Assembly (NCBI GenBank): GCA_020636095.1
Contig: JACJYN010000002.1
Coordinates: 1,612,001 to 1,676,000, forward strand
Length of the DNA stretch: 64,000 nucleotides
DNA from: Lewinellaceae bacterium
GTDB lineage: Bacteria > Bacteroidota > Bacteroidia > Chitinophagales > Saprospiraceae
Direction of reading: 5' to 3'
A program made the position numbers and the translations under genes. Under the pieces are notes generated by a model, which was not told where the DNA came from, ran no database searches, and saw nothing but the letters and a program-made list of their open reading frames with translations. Within the stretch, counting starts at the first letter, position 1, and each line of letters starts with the position of its first letter. Shown piece by piece: positions 50,703 through 59,538 of this stretch.

Positions 50703-51473
50703 ATGTACAAAGGCAAAAAAGTGATCGTAGTGCTGCCTGCCTACAACGCAGCCCTTACGCTGGAAAAAACTTATCAGGAAATTCCCTTCGAGCTGGTGGA
50801 TGAGGTGATCCTTTGCGACGATGCCAGTAGTGACAACACCTCGGCGTTGGCCCGGGAAATTGGCATACAGCACATTATCGTACACAAAAACAACAAGGGA
50901 TACGGCGGAAACCAGAAATCGCTCTACAACAAAGCCCTGGAACTGGGCGGCGATATCATTATTATGTTGCACCCGGACTACCAATACACGCCCAAACTAA
51001 TCCCTTCCATGATCAACATCATCGGCGAAGGCCTCTACCCGGTGGTGCTGGGCTCCCGTATACTGGGCAAAGGCGCCCTGGCCGGCGGTATGCCGCTTTA
51101 CAAATACATAGCCAACCGGGGGCTGACCCTGATACAAAACCTGCTGGTCAATTACAAACTCTCGGAGTATCACACCGGCTACCGGGCATTCAGCCGGGAA
51201 GTGCTCCTGGGCATCAACTTCAACAGCAATTCCGATGATTTCGTCTTCGACAACGAAATGCTTTCTCAGATCATCTACGCCGGTTTTCACATCGCGGAAG
51301 TGACCTGCCCGACCAAGTATTTCGAAGAAGCCTCGTCTATCAACCTGACGCGCAGCATTCGCTACGGGCTGGGAGTGCTTAGGGTCTCGGCCAGCCATCT
51401 GCTGCAGCGCCTCGGCCTGGCCCGGTTTGAGATTTTCAGAAAAGTGGGACAGAACGCCGGACAACATGCCTAG
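50703..51473 (+). CDS. family 2 glycosyltransferase (DPM1-like)
   Basis: A 256-aa inverting glycosyltransferase of family 2. Seen: VIVVLPAYNAALTLEKT at the N-terminus, ILCDDASSDNTSALA (nucleotide-binding Asp), NNKGYGGNQKSLYNKAL, DIIIMLHPDYQYTP (metal-binding HPD in place of DxD), and YHTGYRAFSREVL. This is the dolichyl-phosphate-mannose-synthase-like subgroup without the extra transmembrane helices, so it probably transfers a sugar to a lipid carrier or small acceptor. The start at ATG 50703 follows a promoter box. It overlaps the next gene by 8 bp, indicating translational coupling. Confidence 0.9.
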   Translation: MYKGKKVIVVLPAYNAALTLEKTYQEIPFELVDEVILCDDASSDNTSALAREIGIQHIIVHKNNKGYGGNQKSLYNKALELGGDIIIMLHPDYQYTPKLIPSMINIIGEGLYPVVLGSRILGKGALAGGMPLYKYIANRGLTLIQNLLVNYKLSEYHTGYRAFSREVLLGINFNSNSDDFVFDNEMLSQIIYAGFHIAEVTCPTKYFEEASSINLTRSIRYGLGVLRVSASHLLQRLGLARFEIFRKVGQNAGQHA

Positions 51474-52251
51474 CGATGTCGGAAAATGGTTGGAAGAGGG
51501 CTTTATACGTTACAACCAGACGGCTTTTATTGAGGCGGACCCCATCAGTATCCCGCATCGTTTTACCCGGCTTCAGGATATTGAGATCATGGGCTTCTGG
51601 GCCGCCATGCTGGCCTGGGGGCAGCGTAAAACCATTATCAACAAATCGGCGGAACTCATCGAACTGATGGATGGCGCGCCCTATGAATTCATCCGGGGCC
51701 ACCGGGAATCGGACCGCAAGCCATTCATGCAGTTTAAACATCGCACTTTTCAACCCACCGATACTTTATACTTCCTGGAATTCTTTCAGCAGTATTACCG
51801 CCAGCACGATTCGCTTGAAGATGCTTTTGCCCGCCATCTGGCCCCGGAAGACGAACATACCGAAAAGGCCCTTACCGGCTTCCATGAGCTCTTCTTCTCC
51901 TTGCCTTACGCTCCTGAACGGACTCGCAAGCACGTCGCCACGCCGGCCCGCAAATCTACCTGTAAGCGCCTGAACATGTTTTTAAGGTGGATGGTAAGGC
52001 AGGATGAAAAGGGCGTGGACTTCGGGCTGTGGAAACGCATACATCCCCGCCAGTTGTTGATGCCCCTCGACGTACACGTCGACCGGGTAGCCCGCAGGCT
52101 GAAGTTACTGGAACGAAAGCAGGCCGACTGGCAAGCCGTTCTCGAACTCACCGGCCGCCTCAGACAGTACGATCCCGAGGATCCCGTCAAATACGATTTT
52201 GCCCTGTTTGGATTGGGGGTGCTGGAAAAACAAACAGGAGGCTTCCTTTGA
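51466..52251 (+). CDS. TIGR02757 (DUF2400) family protein
   Basis: A 261-aa protein of the TIGR02757/DUF2400 family. I choose ATG 51466, overlapping the GT2 stop (ATG...TAG) by 8 bp; the frame is open further upstream inside the GT2 gene. Seen: RYNQTAFIEADPISIPHRF, DIEIMGFWAAMLAWGQRKTIINKSAELI, KSTCKRLNMFLRWMVRQD, and GVDFGLWKRIHPRQLLMPLDVHVDRVARRL. The helical plan and the late LDVHVDRVARRLKLL block recall HhH-GPD DNA-glycosylase folds, and some annotations hint at nucleic-acid binding, but the function is unknown. A hairpin overlaps its stop codon. Confidence 0.88.
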   Translation: MPSDVGKWLEEGFIRYNQTAFIEADPISIPHRFTRLQDIEIMGFWAAMLAWGQRKTIINKSAELIELMDGAPYEFIRGHRESDRKPFMQFKHRTFQPTDTLYFLEFFQQYYRQHDSLEDAFARHLAPEDEHTEKALTGFHELFFSLPYAPERTRKHVATPARKSTCKRLNMFLRWMVRQDEKGVDFGLWKRIHPRQLLMPLDVHVDRVARRLKLLERKQADWQAVLELTGRLRQYDPEDPVKYDFALFGLGVLEKQTGGFL

Positions 52252-52263
52252 CGGAAAGCCTCC
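52237..52263 (+). terminator. terminator hairpin after TIGR02757 gene
   Basis: GGAGGCTTCC (52237-52246) pairs with GGAAAGCCTCC (52253-52263) with one bulge. It spans the stop codon and is followed by a short TTTT. Confidence 0.55.
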
Positions 52264-52346
52264 TGAGCGTTTTGGGAGTTATGAGTGGCCAGTTCGGGCT
52301 GGCCCGCCTAGCCTTTATCCAGAGGGTTGCCCCTCCGTTTTAACTT

Positions 52347-52733
52347 CTATTCTTTGTCGAAGCGAAGCTCCTGAATGAGAAACTGCCCACCCGAGGACTT
52401 CATATAAATGTACACCCGGAAGGTTTTACCGCCGGCGGCCAGATTGCCAATACAGTATTGAGAGTCATTATTCGGCGGAGCGCCTTTATGCACCTGGCTA
52501 AATGAGGTTGGCCTATTCTCTGCGAAAAACTTGCGCACGACGTTGATCGCCTGCGCCTTATTATAAACGTCTTCCTTGTCTAATACCGCCACTTCCACGG
52601 TCTGGTCAAAATATTGGCCGAGGGCATCGGCATTGCCTTCACTAAGGGCCTTGGTGATATTTGCCAGGTTGGCGTTATCAAAACTACTCAGCAAGGGTAC
52701 CAACAGGATTAAAAACATGAGTTTTTTCATCAT
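52347..52733 (-). CDS. DUF4783 exported protein
   Basis: A 128-aa protein with a signal peptide (MKKLMFLILLVPLLSS) and a compact NTF2-like domain: ITKALSEGNADALGQYFDQTVEVAVLDKEDVYNKAQAINVVRKFFAENRPTSFSQVHKG, then YCIGNLAAGGKTFRVYIYMK and QFLIQELRFDKE. This is the DUF4783 pattern of Bacteroidota, with an NTF2/SnoaL-like fold. No catalytic role is known. It lies convergent to the TIGR02757 gene. Confidence 0.85.
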   Translation of the reverse strand: MMKKLMFLILLVPLLSSFDNANLANITKALSEGNADALGQYFDQTVEVAVLDKEDVYNKAQAINVVRKFFAENRPTSFSQVHKGAPPNNDSQYCIGNLAAGGKTFRVYIYMKSSGGQFLIQELRFDKE

Positions 52734-52943
52734 CTTAGGATTTTATATTCATGGGAAAATTCCACTATTATGTAGTCTCATATCCGCAAAATCGTTCAAT
52801 CCGTTACCAAACAATCCCACGAAATATTCCCATCTGCAATAAACCCAACAATGAGACGCAGTTTTGAGGCTACGGCCACATTTGTCGAATTTCACTATAA
52901 TCCCGAATCACTTAAACGAACCCATCGCGAATAAAATTGCCCA

Positions 52944-53717
52944 TTACCCTCTCGTACGCATATCTGCCCTGATCAGCTTATAGACCCACTCGCGGTCAGT
53001 AGCGCGGGAACAATTCACGCAAAGGTTGTTGATCGGGTGTTCACTCCAGGTGTAGATCAGCTCTTCGGCGGTGTACATCGGGCTCTGCAATTGCTGCCCC
53101 ATATTAATGCCATAAGAAGTCCGTTCCCAGTAATGGATGCCGTTCATGCGTTCAAATTCAATAGCATCGGCGATCCTGGCGCCCTGGTCCGGCAACCGTT
53201 CCTGGAAGTGAGGGCTGTACATAGTGTGGATGAACATCCACAAAGAGGCTTCGAAGTTGGGGAAGGAAGCAAAATCCGATGGCTCAGGGTCATTCCGGGT
53301 TACTCCGTCACAAAAGAAAAAGGATTCACAAATCCAGGGTTTGGCCTGTTGGCGAATGCCAAAATAATTGCTGGTGCGGTTGCAGAGGTAAGAGGTGCCC
53401 CAGAAACTTTCCCGGGCGGCTTTGCTGGCCAGCGCCCGCCAGTCGGCCAGGTATTTCTGCCCGTAGATTTTACACAAAGGAACAATATCGTAGTAAAAAG
53501 CATCCTGTAAACGGGTAAGCTGCCCGGGCGTCACCGCTTCCGAACGCGGCACATTGATGTGCCACCTGCCTGTCTCCGGAATCTGGGTGACCATATAAGG
53601 ATGCGTACCGGCGAATTCCCGCAAGACAGATTGGACACTGTCCCCACGAATGGCCTGCCCGTGAAGAACGGAAACAGAAAATAAAAAAGCGAAAAAGATC
53701 AGCCTGTTGAAACGCAT
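52944..53717 (-). CDS. exported glucosaminidase-like (GH73-type) protein
   Basis: A 257-aa exported protein: signal peptide MRFNRLIFFAFLFSVSVLHGQ, then a domain with SKAARESFWGTSYLCNRTSNYFGIRQQAKPW, which matches the E-S-x-x-G-x-S and N-x-F-G-I pattern of mannosyl-glycoprotein endo-beta-N-acetylglucosaminidase/GH73 domains. The Glu in ARES is the likely catalytic acid. Four cysteines (CNRTS, CESFFFC, CVNC) suggest disulfides. The C-terminal about 90 residues are unassigned. It may act on peptidoglycan, but the full GH73 core is not obvious, so this is moderate confidence. Confidence 0.65.
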   Translation of the reverse strand: MRFNRLIFFAFLFSVSVLHGQAIRGDSVQSVLREFAGTHPYMVTQIPETGRWHINVPRSEAVTPGQLTRLQDAFYYDIVPLCKIYGQKYLADWRALASKAARESFWGTSYLCNRTSNYFGIRQQAKPWICESFFFCDGVTRNDPEPSDFASFPNFEASLWMFIHTMYSPHFQERLPDQGARIADAIEFERMNGIHYWERTSYGINMGQQLQSPMYTAEELIYTWSEHPINNLCVNCSRATDREWVYKLIRADMRTRG

Positions 53718-53885
53718 TGGGATTCAATTTAAATCGTACAAACGGTGTAGAAGAGTAGCCGCTATTTCAGGAGGGGTATAATTGAGCAGCACAAAAATAC
53801 TTATTAATTTGAGAATTATGCTACTTATGTACGTAACCTGTGCTCAGAAGTTCCGGCCGGGCTTCGCCTTTTTCATTCAAATTGG

Positions 53886-53893
53886 TACTTTTG
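53886..53893 (+). promoter_or_regulatory. -7 promoter box abutting gpmI
   Basis: TACTTTTG lies only 5 nt before the gpmI ATG (53899). If it is the promoter, transcription would begin at or next to the start codon. No clear -33 TTG is present. Confidence 0.4.
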
Positions 53894-53898
53894 GGGTT

Positions 53899-55434
53899 AT
53901 GGAAAAAAAACGCGTACTACTCGTCATACTCGACGGCTGGGGCCACGGCCCTAATCCGGAAGTCAGTGCTATCGCCCAGGCTGAAACGCCCTTTGTCGAT
54001 AGCCTTTACAAAAAATATCCCAATGCTGAACTCACCACCTTTGGTGAGCAGGTAGGCCTGCCCGAAGGGCAGATGGGCAACTCCGAGGTCGGCCACCTCA
54101 ATATTGGCGCCGGCCGCATCGTCTATCAGGAGTTGGCCCGGATCAACAAGGCGATCCGCGAACGGGAACTGCACCAGAACCCGGAATTGCTCAAAGCCCT
54201 GAAACACACCAAAGAAACAGGCAAAGCGCTGCACCTCTTCGGCCTGGTGTCCGACGGTGGTGTACACTCGCACTACCGCCATCTGCTTGCCCTCTGTGAT
54301 ATTGCCCGGGAAAACGGCCTGAAAAAGGTTTATATCCATGCCTTCACCGACGGCCGTGATACCGACCCTAAAAGCGGGAAAGGCTTCATCCGCCAAGTCC
54401 TGGATCATATTGAAGGCGCGCCGGCACAGCTCGCATCCGTCATCGGCCGGTATTACGCGATGGACCGCGACAAACGCTGGGAACGCACCCGGCTCGCCTA
54501 CGACTTGCTCGTTCATGGACAGGGAGAAGCCACCGCCGATGTGCTGGCTACCATCCAGGAGCGCTACGATAAGGGTGAAACCGACGAATTCCTCCACCCC
54601 ATAGTATGCACCGGCCCGGACGGGAACCCCGTAGCTACCCTACAGGAAGGGGATACCGCTATTTGCTTCAACTTCCGCACCGACCGGCCCCGGCAGATCA
54701 CCACGGTGCTCACGCAGCAGGATATGCCGGAATACGACATGAAAACACTGGATCTTTATTATGTGACCATGACCCGCTACGACGAGTCCTACCACGGAAT
54801 GCACGTCCTGTTCACCAAAGACGATGTAGCCAACACCCTGGGCGAAGTCCTTTCCAAAGCGGGAATGACCCAGGTGCGGATCGCGGAAACCGAAAAGTAT
54901 CCTCACGTCACTTTCTTCTTTAACGGGGGCCGGGAAGCCGAGTTCAAGGGCGAGCGGCGCATCCTCATCCCCTCTCCCAAAGTGGCAACCTATGACCTTC
55001 AACCGGAAATGAGCGCCGTGAAAGTGACCGACGCCATCGTTGAAGATATCGATAAGCACCAGCCGGATTTCATCTGCCTCAATTACGCGAACGCTGATAT
55101 GGTGGGCCACACCGGTGTCTTCCAGGCCGCCATGAAAGCCGTCAGCACCGTAGATACCTGCCTGAAAAGGCTGATCGAAACAGCATTGAAGCACCATTAT
55201 CAGGCCATCGTCATTGCCGACCATGGCAATTCCGACTATATGATCAATGACGACGGCTCCCCCAATACCGCCCACACCATGAACCCGGTTCCCATCTTTT
55301 ACATCGGCAGCCAGCCGGATAAATACCAGATCAAAGGGGGGAAACTGGGAGATGTCGCACCGACCATCCTGACCTTGTTCGGCATGGATATCCCTAAAGA
55401 GATGGACGGGGAAGTGCTGGTTACCAGGAAATGA
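53899..55434 (+). CDS. gpmI: 2,3-bisphosphoglycerate-independent phosphoglycerate mutase
   Basis: A 511-aa iPGM, interconverting 3- and 2-phosphoglycerate. It starts at ATG 53899 with MEKKRVLLVILDGWGHG (D12 metal ligand); the open frame upstream to 53782 is unlike the family. S62 in MGNSEVGHLN is the phosphoserine nucleophile. DGGVHSHYRH, HAFTDGRDTDP, YYAMDRDKRWERT, NFRTDRPRQIT, NYANADMVGHTG and the closing DHGNSDYM are family landmarks. Length (about 510) is standard. It overlaps the start region of the following lipoprotein gene by chance only; the downstream ATG is at 55458. Confidence 0.97.
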   Translation: MEKKRVLLVILDGWGHGPNPEVSAIAQAETPFVDSLYKKYPNAELTTFGEQVGLPEGQMGNSEVGHLNIGAGRIVYQELARINKAIRERELHQNPELLKALKHTKETGKALHLFGLVSDGGVHSHYRHLLALCDIARENGLKKVYIHAFTDGRDTDPKSGKGFIRQVLDHIEGAPAQLASVIGRYYAMDRDKRWERTRLAYDLLVHGQGEATADVLATIQERYDKGETDEFLHPIVCTGPDGNPVATLQEGDTAICFNFRTDRPRQITTVLTQQDMPEYDMKTLDLYYVTMTRYDESYHGMHVLFTKDDVANTLGEVLSKAGMTQVRIAETEKYPHVTFFFNGGREAEFKGERRILIPSPKVATYDLQPEMSAVKVTDAIVEDIDKHQPDFICLNYANADMVGHTGVFQAAMKAVSTVDTCLKRLIETALKHHYQAIVIADHGNSDYMINDDGSPNTAHTMNPVPIFYIGSQPDKYQIKGGKLGDVAPTILTLFGMDIPKEMDGEVLVTRK

Positions 55435-55457
55435 GTAGCCGTAAGCAAAAACAAAGT

Positions 55458-56009
55458 ATGGACAAAGTATATCTGTATCTGGCGTTTCTGACCTTAACGG
55501 CCATTGCCTGTTCGGAGAATGGACAGAAGCCCGGGAGCGCTACCCCGGAAGCCTTTTTCGACCTCAAGGGATACATCGAACAAGAAGTTCAACGCCTTTC
55601 GGAATCTCAACCTGCGGTGTTGAAACGGATCGCTATTGACGGCCAAAAAGAGGAGCGGGCTTTTGACTCCCTGGATTATTCAAAAGAGCTGAACATCTTT
55701 TCCCGGTCAGATATCAATAAAGTTGCCTGGCTCGACAAATACCGGGCAGACAGCACGTTCCAGGATGGGCAACTCAGCCGGATTTCTTACACTTCAAAGG
55801 AAAAAGGATTAAAAACCCAACTGCTAGAACTCCAATTCTCCGGCGGCCGGGTTTCAAGGGTCCATATTCAGAATAAAACCGAGAGTATCGTGGCCGATGT
55901 AGCTCAGGAAATGTGGTACGACCCCGAACATGGATATAGCCTGGAAAGCCGGCAATCAACTGCCCTGACAAAGGAAAAGAAGGTGAAGGTAGAAGTGGAC
56001 TTTAAGTAG
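55458..56009 (+). CDS. lipoprotein of unknown function
   Basis: A 183-aa lipoprotein. ATG 55458 opens a signal peptide (MDKVYLYLAFLTLTAIAC) with lipobox T-A-I-A-C and Cys18. The mature domain is a beta-rich unit with lysine-rich turns (VQRLSESQPAVLKRIAIDGQKEERAFDSLDYSKELNIFSRSDINKVAWLDKYRADS; VSRVHIQNKTESIVADVAQEMWYDPEHGYSLESRQSTAL). It follows gpmI by 23 bp and is likely co-transcribed. No family assigned. Confidence 0.7.
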   Translation: MDKVYLYLAFLTLTAIACSENGQKPGSATPEAFFDLKGYIEQEVQRLSESQPAVLKRIAIDGQKEERAFDSLDYSKELNIFSRSDINKVAWLDKYRADSTFQDGQLSRISYTSKEKGLKTQLLELQFSGGRVSRVHIQNKTESIVADVAQEMWYDPEHGYSLESRQSTALTKEKKVKVEVDFK

Positions 56010-56021
56010 TAGAAAAAAAAA

Positions 56022-56045
56022 GAGGCAGCGCTTGCGCACTACCTC
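56022..56045 (+). terminator. hairpin after lipoprotein gene
   Basis: GAGGCAG-CGC and GCG-CACTACCTC fold into a stem with a one-base bulge and a short loop, just after the lipoprotein stop and an A-run. Confidence 0.45.
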
Positions 56046-56076
56046 AGCCCTAACCAAATAAAACCAAATTATTTTT

Positions 56077-56100
56077 GAGAGGAGCATTTTCCTCTTTTTC
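56077..56100 (+). terminator. rho-independent-like terminator
   Basis: AGAGGA (56078-56083) and TCCTCT (56090-56095) form a 6-bp stem with a 6-nt loop followed by TTTTC, a conventional intrinsic terminator at the end of the gpmI-lipoprotein unit. Confidence 0.6.
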
Positions 56101-56462
56101 TTTCGATTGATAATACAAATATAAGGACTTTGTGTAAAAAATACAATTACAAAATTAATAAAAAATCAAGGTTGCTGTTTAACTCGTAAAACGAAAGTGC
56201 CCATTCCATTAAAAAACCAACATTTCCACGATTTCTCTTGCTTCAGTGCTGCAAGGCCCCAGATTTGGATTTGAACACAAAAGAGCTAAAACAGGCTTTG
56301 GCAAAAATTATATTTTGACCGTTCCGCCAGCGCCAAATAACTTTCCAAATCAAAAACACTGATTTTTTCAAAAAAAATAACCTGCTCGTTGTGGCCGGGC
56401 CTTTTACAAGCTTCAAAAAAAGCTTTACCGCCTTAAAAAAAATTTTACTCCTTTGAAAATTT

Positions 56463-56470
56463 TATCTTTG
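56463..56470 (+). promoter_or_regulatory. -7 promoter box for the M28 peptidase gene
   Basis: TATCTTTG fits TAnnTTTG, 53 nt before ATG 56524. Confidence 0.45.
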
Positions 56471-56523
56471 GAACCGGTTTGAACCCCGTTTTTCAACAAG
56501 AAAAGTGCTGAAAGCTGCTTCTA

Positions 56524-57909
56524 ATGAATCGTTTCACCTTCCTTTTTCTGCTGTTTTTCCCTGTGCTGGGTGTTGCCCAGGAGAATGCCTTCGCCGAAGA
56601 TGCCTTTTTCATTCGCAAAATCTACGATGAAGCGCTGACTCGCAGCCGCTGTTACGACTGGCTGAACTTCCTGGCCCGCCGCATCGGAGGGCGCCTGGCC
56701 GGTTCTCCGCAATCTGCCGCCGCCGTTGAATATACGCGGCGGTTGCTCGACTCTTTGCAGTTGGACAGCGTATGGCTGCAACCCTGTATGGTGCCCTACT
56801 GGGTGCGCGGTGATAAAGAACAGGTCCGGATCGTCAATTCACAGAAGATGGGGACGATCGAACTGAATGCCCTGGCGCTGGGCAATTCTGTCGGCACCGG
56901 CCCCATGGGCCTTACCGCAGATGTGGTGGAAGTGAAGAACCTGGACCAGGTAGATAGCCTGGGAGAAGCCCTGCGCAACAAGATCGTCTTCTTTAACGGC
57001 CCCATGGACCCCACCCAGATCAACACCTTCAATGCTTACGGAAAAGCTGCCGGCCAAAGGGTATGGGGCGCTTCCCGAGCCTCCCGCTACGGCGCCCTCG
57101 GCGTACTGGTCCGTTCGCTAACAACCCGCCTGGACGATATTCCCCATACCGGCTCAACGGTTTACGAGGACGGCGTTACACCTATACCTGCCCTGGCCAT
57201 CAGCACGCGCGATGCGGAATTGCTCAGCCGCCTGCTCCGGGAGCATCCCGTGCGGGTGTTCATGCGCAATACGTCCCAAAGCCTGGGAGAAGTTCCTTCC
57301 TTTAACGTCATCGGAGAGATAAAAGGCAGCGAGTTTCCGGACGAGATTATCCTGGTTGGCGGCCACCTCGACTCCTGGGATGTCGGCGCCGGCGCCCATG
57401 ACGACGGGGCCGGCTGCGTACAGGCCATAGACATCCTGCACCTGGCCCGGCTAATGGGGTATCAACCTAAACGGACCATCCGCTGTGTATTATTCATGAA
57501 TGAAGAGAACGGCCTGCGAGGAGCGCGCGCCTACTGGAAATGGTCGGATGAAAAGGGCGAATTCCACATGGCGGCTATCGAGTCCGACCGGGGAGGCTTC
57601 ACCCCCCGGGGATTCACCGCCGACGGCCACGAGGAGGTTTTTAATGAGAAATTTCGAAAAGTCATTGACTGGCTGCCACTCCTGGAGCCTTATGGCCTGA
57701 ATTTCCGAAAAGGTGGATCCGGGGCGGACATTTCCGGCCTGAAAAGCCAGAAGGGGCTGCTCTTTGGGTTTGAACCCGATTCACAACGCTACTTCGACTA
57801 CCATCATACGCCCATCGACGGCGTCGATGTCGTCAATAAAAGGGAATTGGAACTGGGCGCCGCCGCCATTATGAGCCTGGTTTATTTACTGGACAAGTAT
57901 GGAATCTAA
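56524..57909 (+). CDS. exported M28-family peptidase
   Basis: A 461-aa exported zinc peptidase resembling carboxypeptidase Q. Signal peptide MNRFTFLFLLFFPVLGVAQ. A protease-associated (PA) region lies at about 115-240, then the catalytic core with the first zinc His in GGHLDSWDVGAGAHDDGAG (with the bridging Asp in HDDGAG), the catalytic Glu pair in NEENGLRG, a further Asp in ESDRGGF, and the last His in DYHHTPIDGVD. Length and order are normal for this group. It probably degrades peptides in the periplasm. The hpt gene follows 5 bp downstream. Confidence 0.93.
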   Translation: MNRFTFLFLLFFPVLGVAQENAFAEDAFFIRKIYDEALTRSRCYDWLNFLARRIGGRLAGSPQSAAAVEYTRRLLDSLQLDSVWLQPCMVPYWVRGDKEQVRIVNSQKMGTIELNALALGNSVGTGPMGLTADVVEVKNLDQVDSLGEALRNKIVFFNGPMDPTQINTFNAYGKAAGQRVWGASRASRYGALGVLVRSLTTRLDDIPHTGSTVYEDGVTPIPALAISTRDAELLSRLLREHPVRVFMRNTSQSLGEVPSFNVIGEIKGSEFPDEIILVGGHLDSWDVGAGAHDDGAGCVQAIDILHLARLMGYQPKRTIRCVLFMNEENGLRGARAYWKWSDEKGEFHMAAIESDRGGFTPRGFTADGHEEVFNEKFRKVIDWLPLLEPYGLNFRKGGSGADISGLKSQKGLLFGFEPDSQRYFDYHHTPIDGVDVVNKRELELGAAAIMSLVYLLDKYGI

Positions 57910-57914
57910 CAAGT

Positions 57915-58454
57915 ATGAAAGATAATATCGTAATACACGGCCTTACCTTTCGGCCTTTCCTCAGCCGACAGCAAATCGCTGAAAGGGCCAACCAACTTGG
58001 CCAAAGAATCAGCCGGGATTATCAGGGTAAGCGCCCCCTCTTTCTTGCCGTTCTGAACGGCGCCTTTATTTTTGCCGCCGACCTGATGCGCGCCTGTGAG
58101 ATCGATTGCGCGATCACCTTCATCCGCCTGGCCTCCTACGAGGGGCTGGCTTCGTCGGGCCAGGTGAAAACGGTGATCGGCCTGCAGGAAGATATTAAAG
58201 GCAGAGATGTGATTATCGTAGAAGATATCGTCGACACCGGCCAAACCATGTCTCAGTTTATGCCACAACTGGAACAGATGGAGCCCGCATCGGTAGCCCT
58301 CGCCTCCCTTCTGGTCAAAACGGAGGCCCTGGAATGTGAGGTCGACATAAAGTATACCGGCTTTGAAATCCCCAATAAATTCGTCATCGGATACGGGCTG
58401 GACTACGACGGGCTGGGGCGCAATATTCCGGAGATTTATCAGTTAGCGGATTGA
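57915..58454 (+). CDS. hpt: hypoxanthine phosphoribosyltransferase
   Basis: A 179-aa purine-salvage enzyme converting hypoxanthine (and guanine) with PRPP to IMP/GMP. The PRPP-binding motif IIVEDIVDTGQT is at 100-111. PLFLAVLNGAFIFAADLMR and SYEGLASSGQVK (flexible active-site loop) and the late DYDGLGRN (purine-binding region) are as expected. Length is typical. It starts 5 bp after the M28 gene and is probably co-transcribed with it and the following phosphatase gene. Confidence 0.95.
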   Translation: MKDNIVIHGLTFRPFLSRQQIAERANQLGQRISRDYQGKRPLFLAVLNGAFIFAADLMRACEIDCAITFIRLASYEGLASSGQVKTVIGLQEDIKGRDVIIVEDIVDTGQTMSQFMPQLEQMEPASVALASLLVKTEALECEVDIKYTGFEIPNKFVIGYGLDYDGLGRNIPEIYQLAD

Positions 58455-58481
58455 AACGTCATTCCATCAATCATTTCTCAT

Positions 58482-59273
58482 ATGAACCTTGAAAAAATCT
58501 GCACCCAGGCCATTTCCATCGTTGAGCACAGCGGCCGTTTCATCCGCCAGGAATTAGGGCGGGTGGCCAGCGGTGATGTAGAAGAAAAAGGATTAAACAG
58601 CCTGGTAAGCTACGTCGATAAAACGGCGGAAGAACAGCTCGTAGAGGCGTTAGGCCAATTGTTGCCCGGCAGCGTCTTCCTCACCGAGGAGGACACCGTC
58701 GCCAACCAAAGCGGGGATTTGCAATGGATCATCGACCCTTTGGACGGCACCACCAACTTTTTGTTCCAACTTCCCATATTTTCGGTCAGTGTGGCCCTGC
58801 AACGGGAAGGGCAAACCGTGCTGGGTATCGTTTACGAGATCAACCGGCAAGAGTGTTTCTACGCCTGGGAGGGCGGGGGCGCTTGGCTCAACGGGCGGCC
58901 CATACAGGTGAGCGGGCGGGCGCCCTTGTCGCAATCTCTGCTAGCTACCGGTTTCCCGTATCACGACTACAGCCGCATGCAGGAATACTACCAGGTGTTC
59001 GAATACTTTATGCGCCACAGCCGGGGCCTTCGCCGGCTGGGTTCCGCCGCTGTCGATCTCGCCTACGTGGCCTGCGGGCGCTTCGACGGTTTTTTCGAAT
59101 ACGGCCTCAATGCCTGGGACGTCGCCGGCGGCGCCTTCATCGTCCGGGAGGCGGGCGGGGTGGTTACCGACTTTGAGGGTGGAGATGACTTTTTAAACGG
59201 CGGGGAGATCATTGCCGCCAATCCGGCGGTTGGCAAGGAGATGCTGGAGGTGATACGGGGGGCGTTTGGGTAG
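58482..59273 (+). CDS. inositol monophosphatase-family protein
   Basis: A 263-aa magnesium-dependent phosphatase of the IMPase/SuhB family. Metal-binding signatures: LTEED at 68-72 (E70), IDPLDGTTNF at 84-93 (D85, D88, G, T), and NAWDVAGGAFIVREAGG at about 206-222 (D209). It dephosphorylates inositol phosphates or related sugar phosphates; SuhB-type and CysQ-type specificities are not resolved. It lies 27 bp after hpt, so it is likely the last gene of the M28-hpt operon, and is followed by an inverted repeat. Confidence 0.92.
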   Translation: MNLEKICTQAISIVEHSGRFIRQELGRVASGDVEEKGLNSLVSYVDKTAEEQLVEALGQLLPGSVFLTEEDTVANQSGDLQWIIDPLDGTTNFLFQLPIFSVSVALQREGQTVLGIVYEINRQECFYAWEGGGAWLNGRPIQVSGRAPLSQSLLATGFPYHDYSRMQEYYQVFEYFMRHSRGLRRLGSAAVDLAYVACGRFDGFFEYGLNAWDVAGGAFIVREAGGVVTDFEGGDDFLNGGEIIAANPAVGKEMLEVIRGAFG

Positions 59274-59353
59274 CGGGATGATTATTTTGTTACAGGGCTA
59301 TATGGTTGAGTGTTGAGTGTTTAGTACTTGTCAAATAAATTTCGGAACATAGT

Positions 59354-59446
59354 TGCTCGTGGTTCGATCATCTTGACCGAACGCGCCGTTGGGCGCAAAA
59401 CCACCGAGCAGACTGGCGTGCGATCAAGATGATCGCCGCACGAGTA
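59354..59446. repeat. 93-bp inverted-repeat element
   Basis: Arms 59354-59378 and 59422-59446 (25 bp) are complementary at 20 positions. The core ATCATCTTGA/TCAAGATGAT is perfect, and the loop carries a GCGCC/GGCGC hairpin (59383-59396). It occupies the gap between the IMPase-family gene and the lone permease gene. Confidence 0.7.
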
Positions 59447-59538
59447 CCTCTATATTATCCCTTCATTCATCGAACAAATTCGGATAAGCATAGCGCTTCT
59501 ACTTATATTGGAGCGCATTTTTCGATCAAAATATTCCG

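Larger units (their letters stand above)
56010..56523. other. 514-bp AT-rich intergenic region
   Basis: No gene is supported. It starts with two hairpins (56022-56045 and 56077-56100), continues as A/T-rich DNA with many A-runs, and ends with a TATCTTTG -7 box at 56463 before the M28 gene. A hairpin CTTGC/GCAAG near 56246-56264 is present. A small RNA cannot be excluded but is not supported. Confidence 0.5.

Noticed and set aside
53782..53898. Longer N-terminus for gpmI
   Set aside because: The extra 39 residues are unlike any phosphoglycerate mutase and contain the -7 box.
56010..56523. Replication origin or small RNA gene in the AT-rich gap
   Set aside because: No DnaA-box cluster was seen, and the visible hairpins are better explained as terminators; nothing distinctive of a known RNA family.
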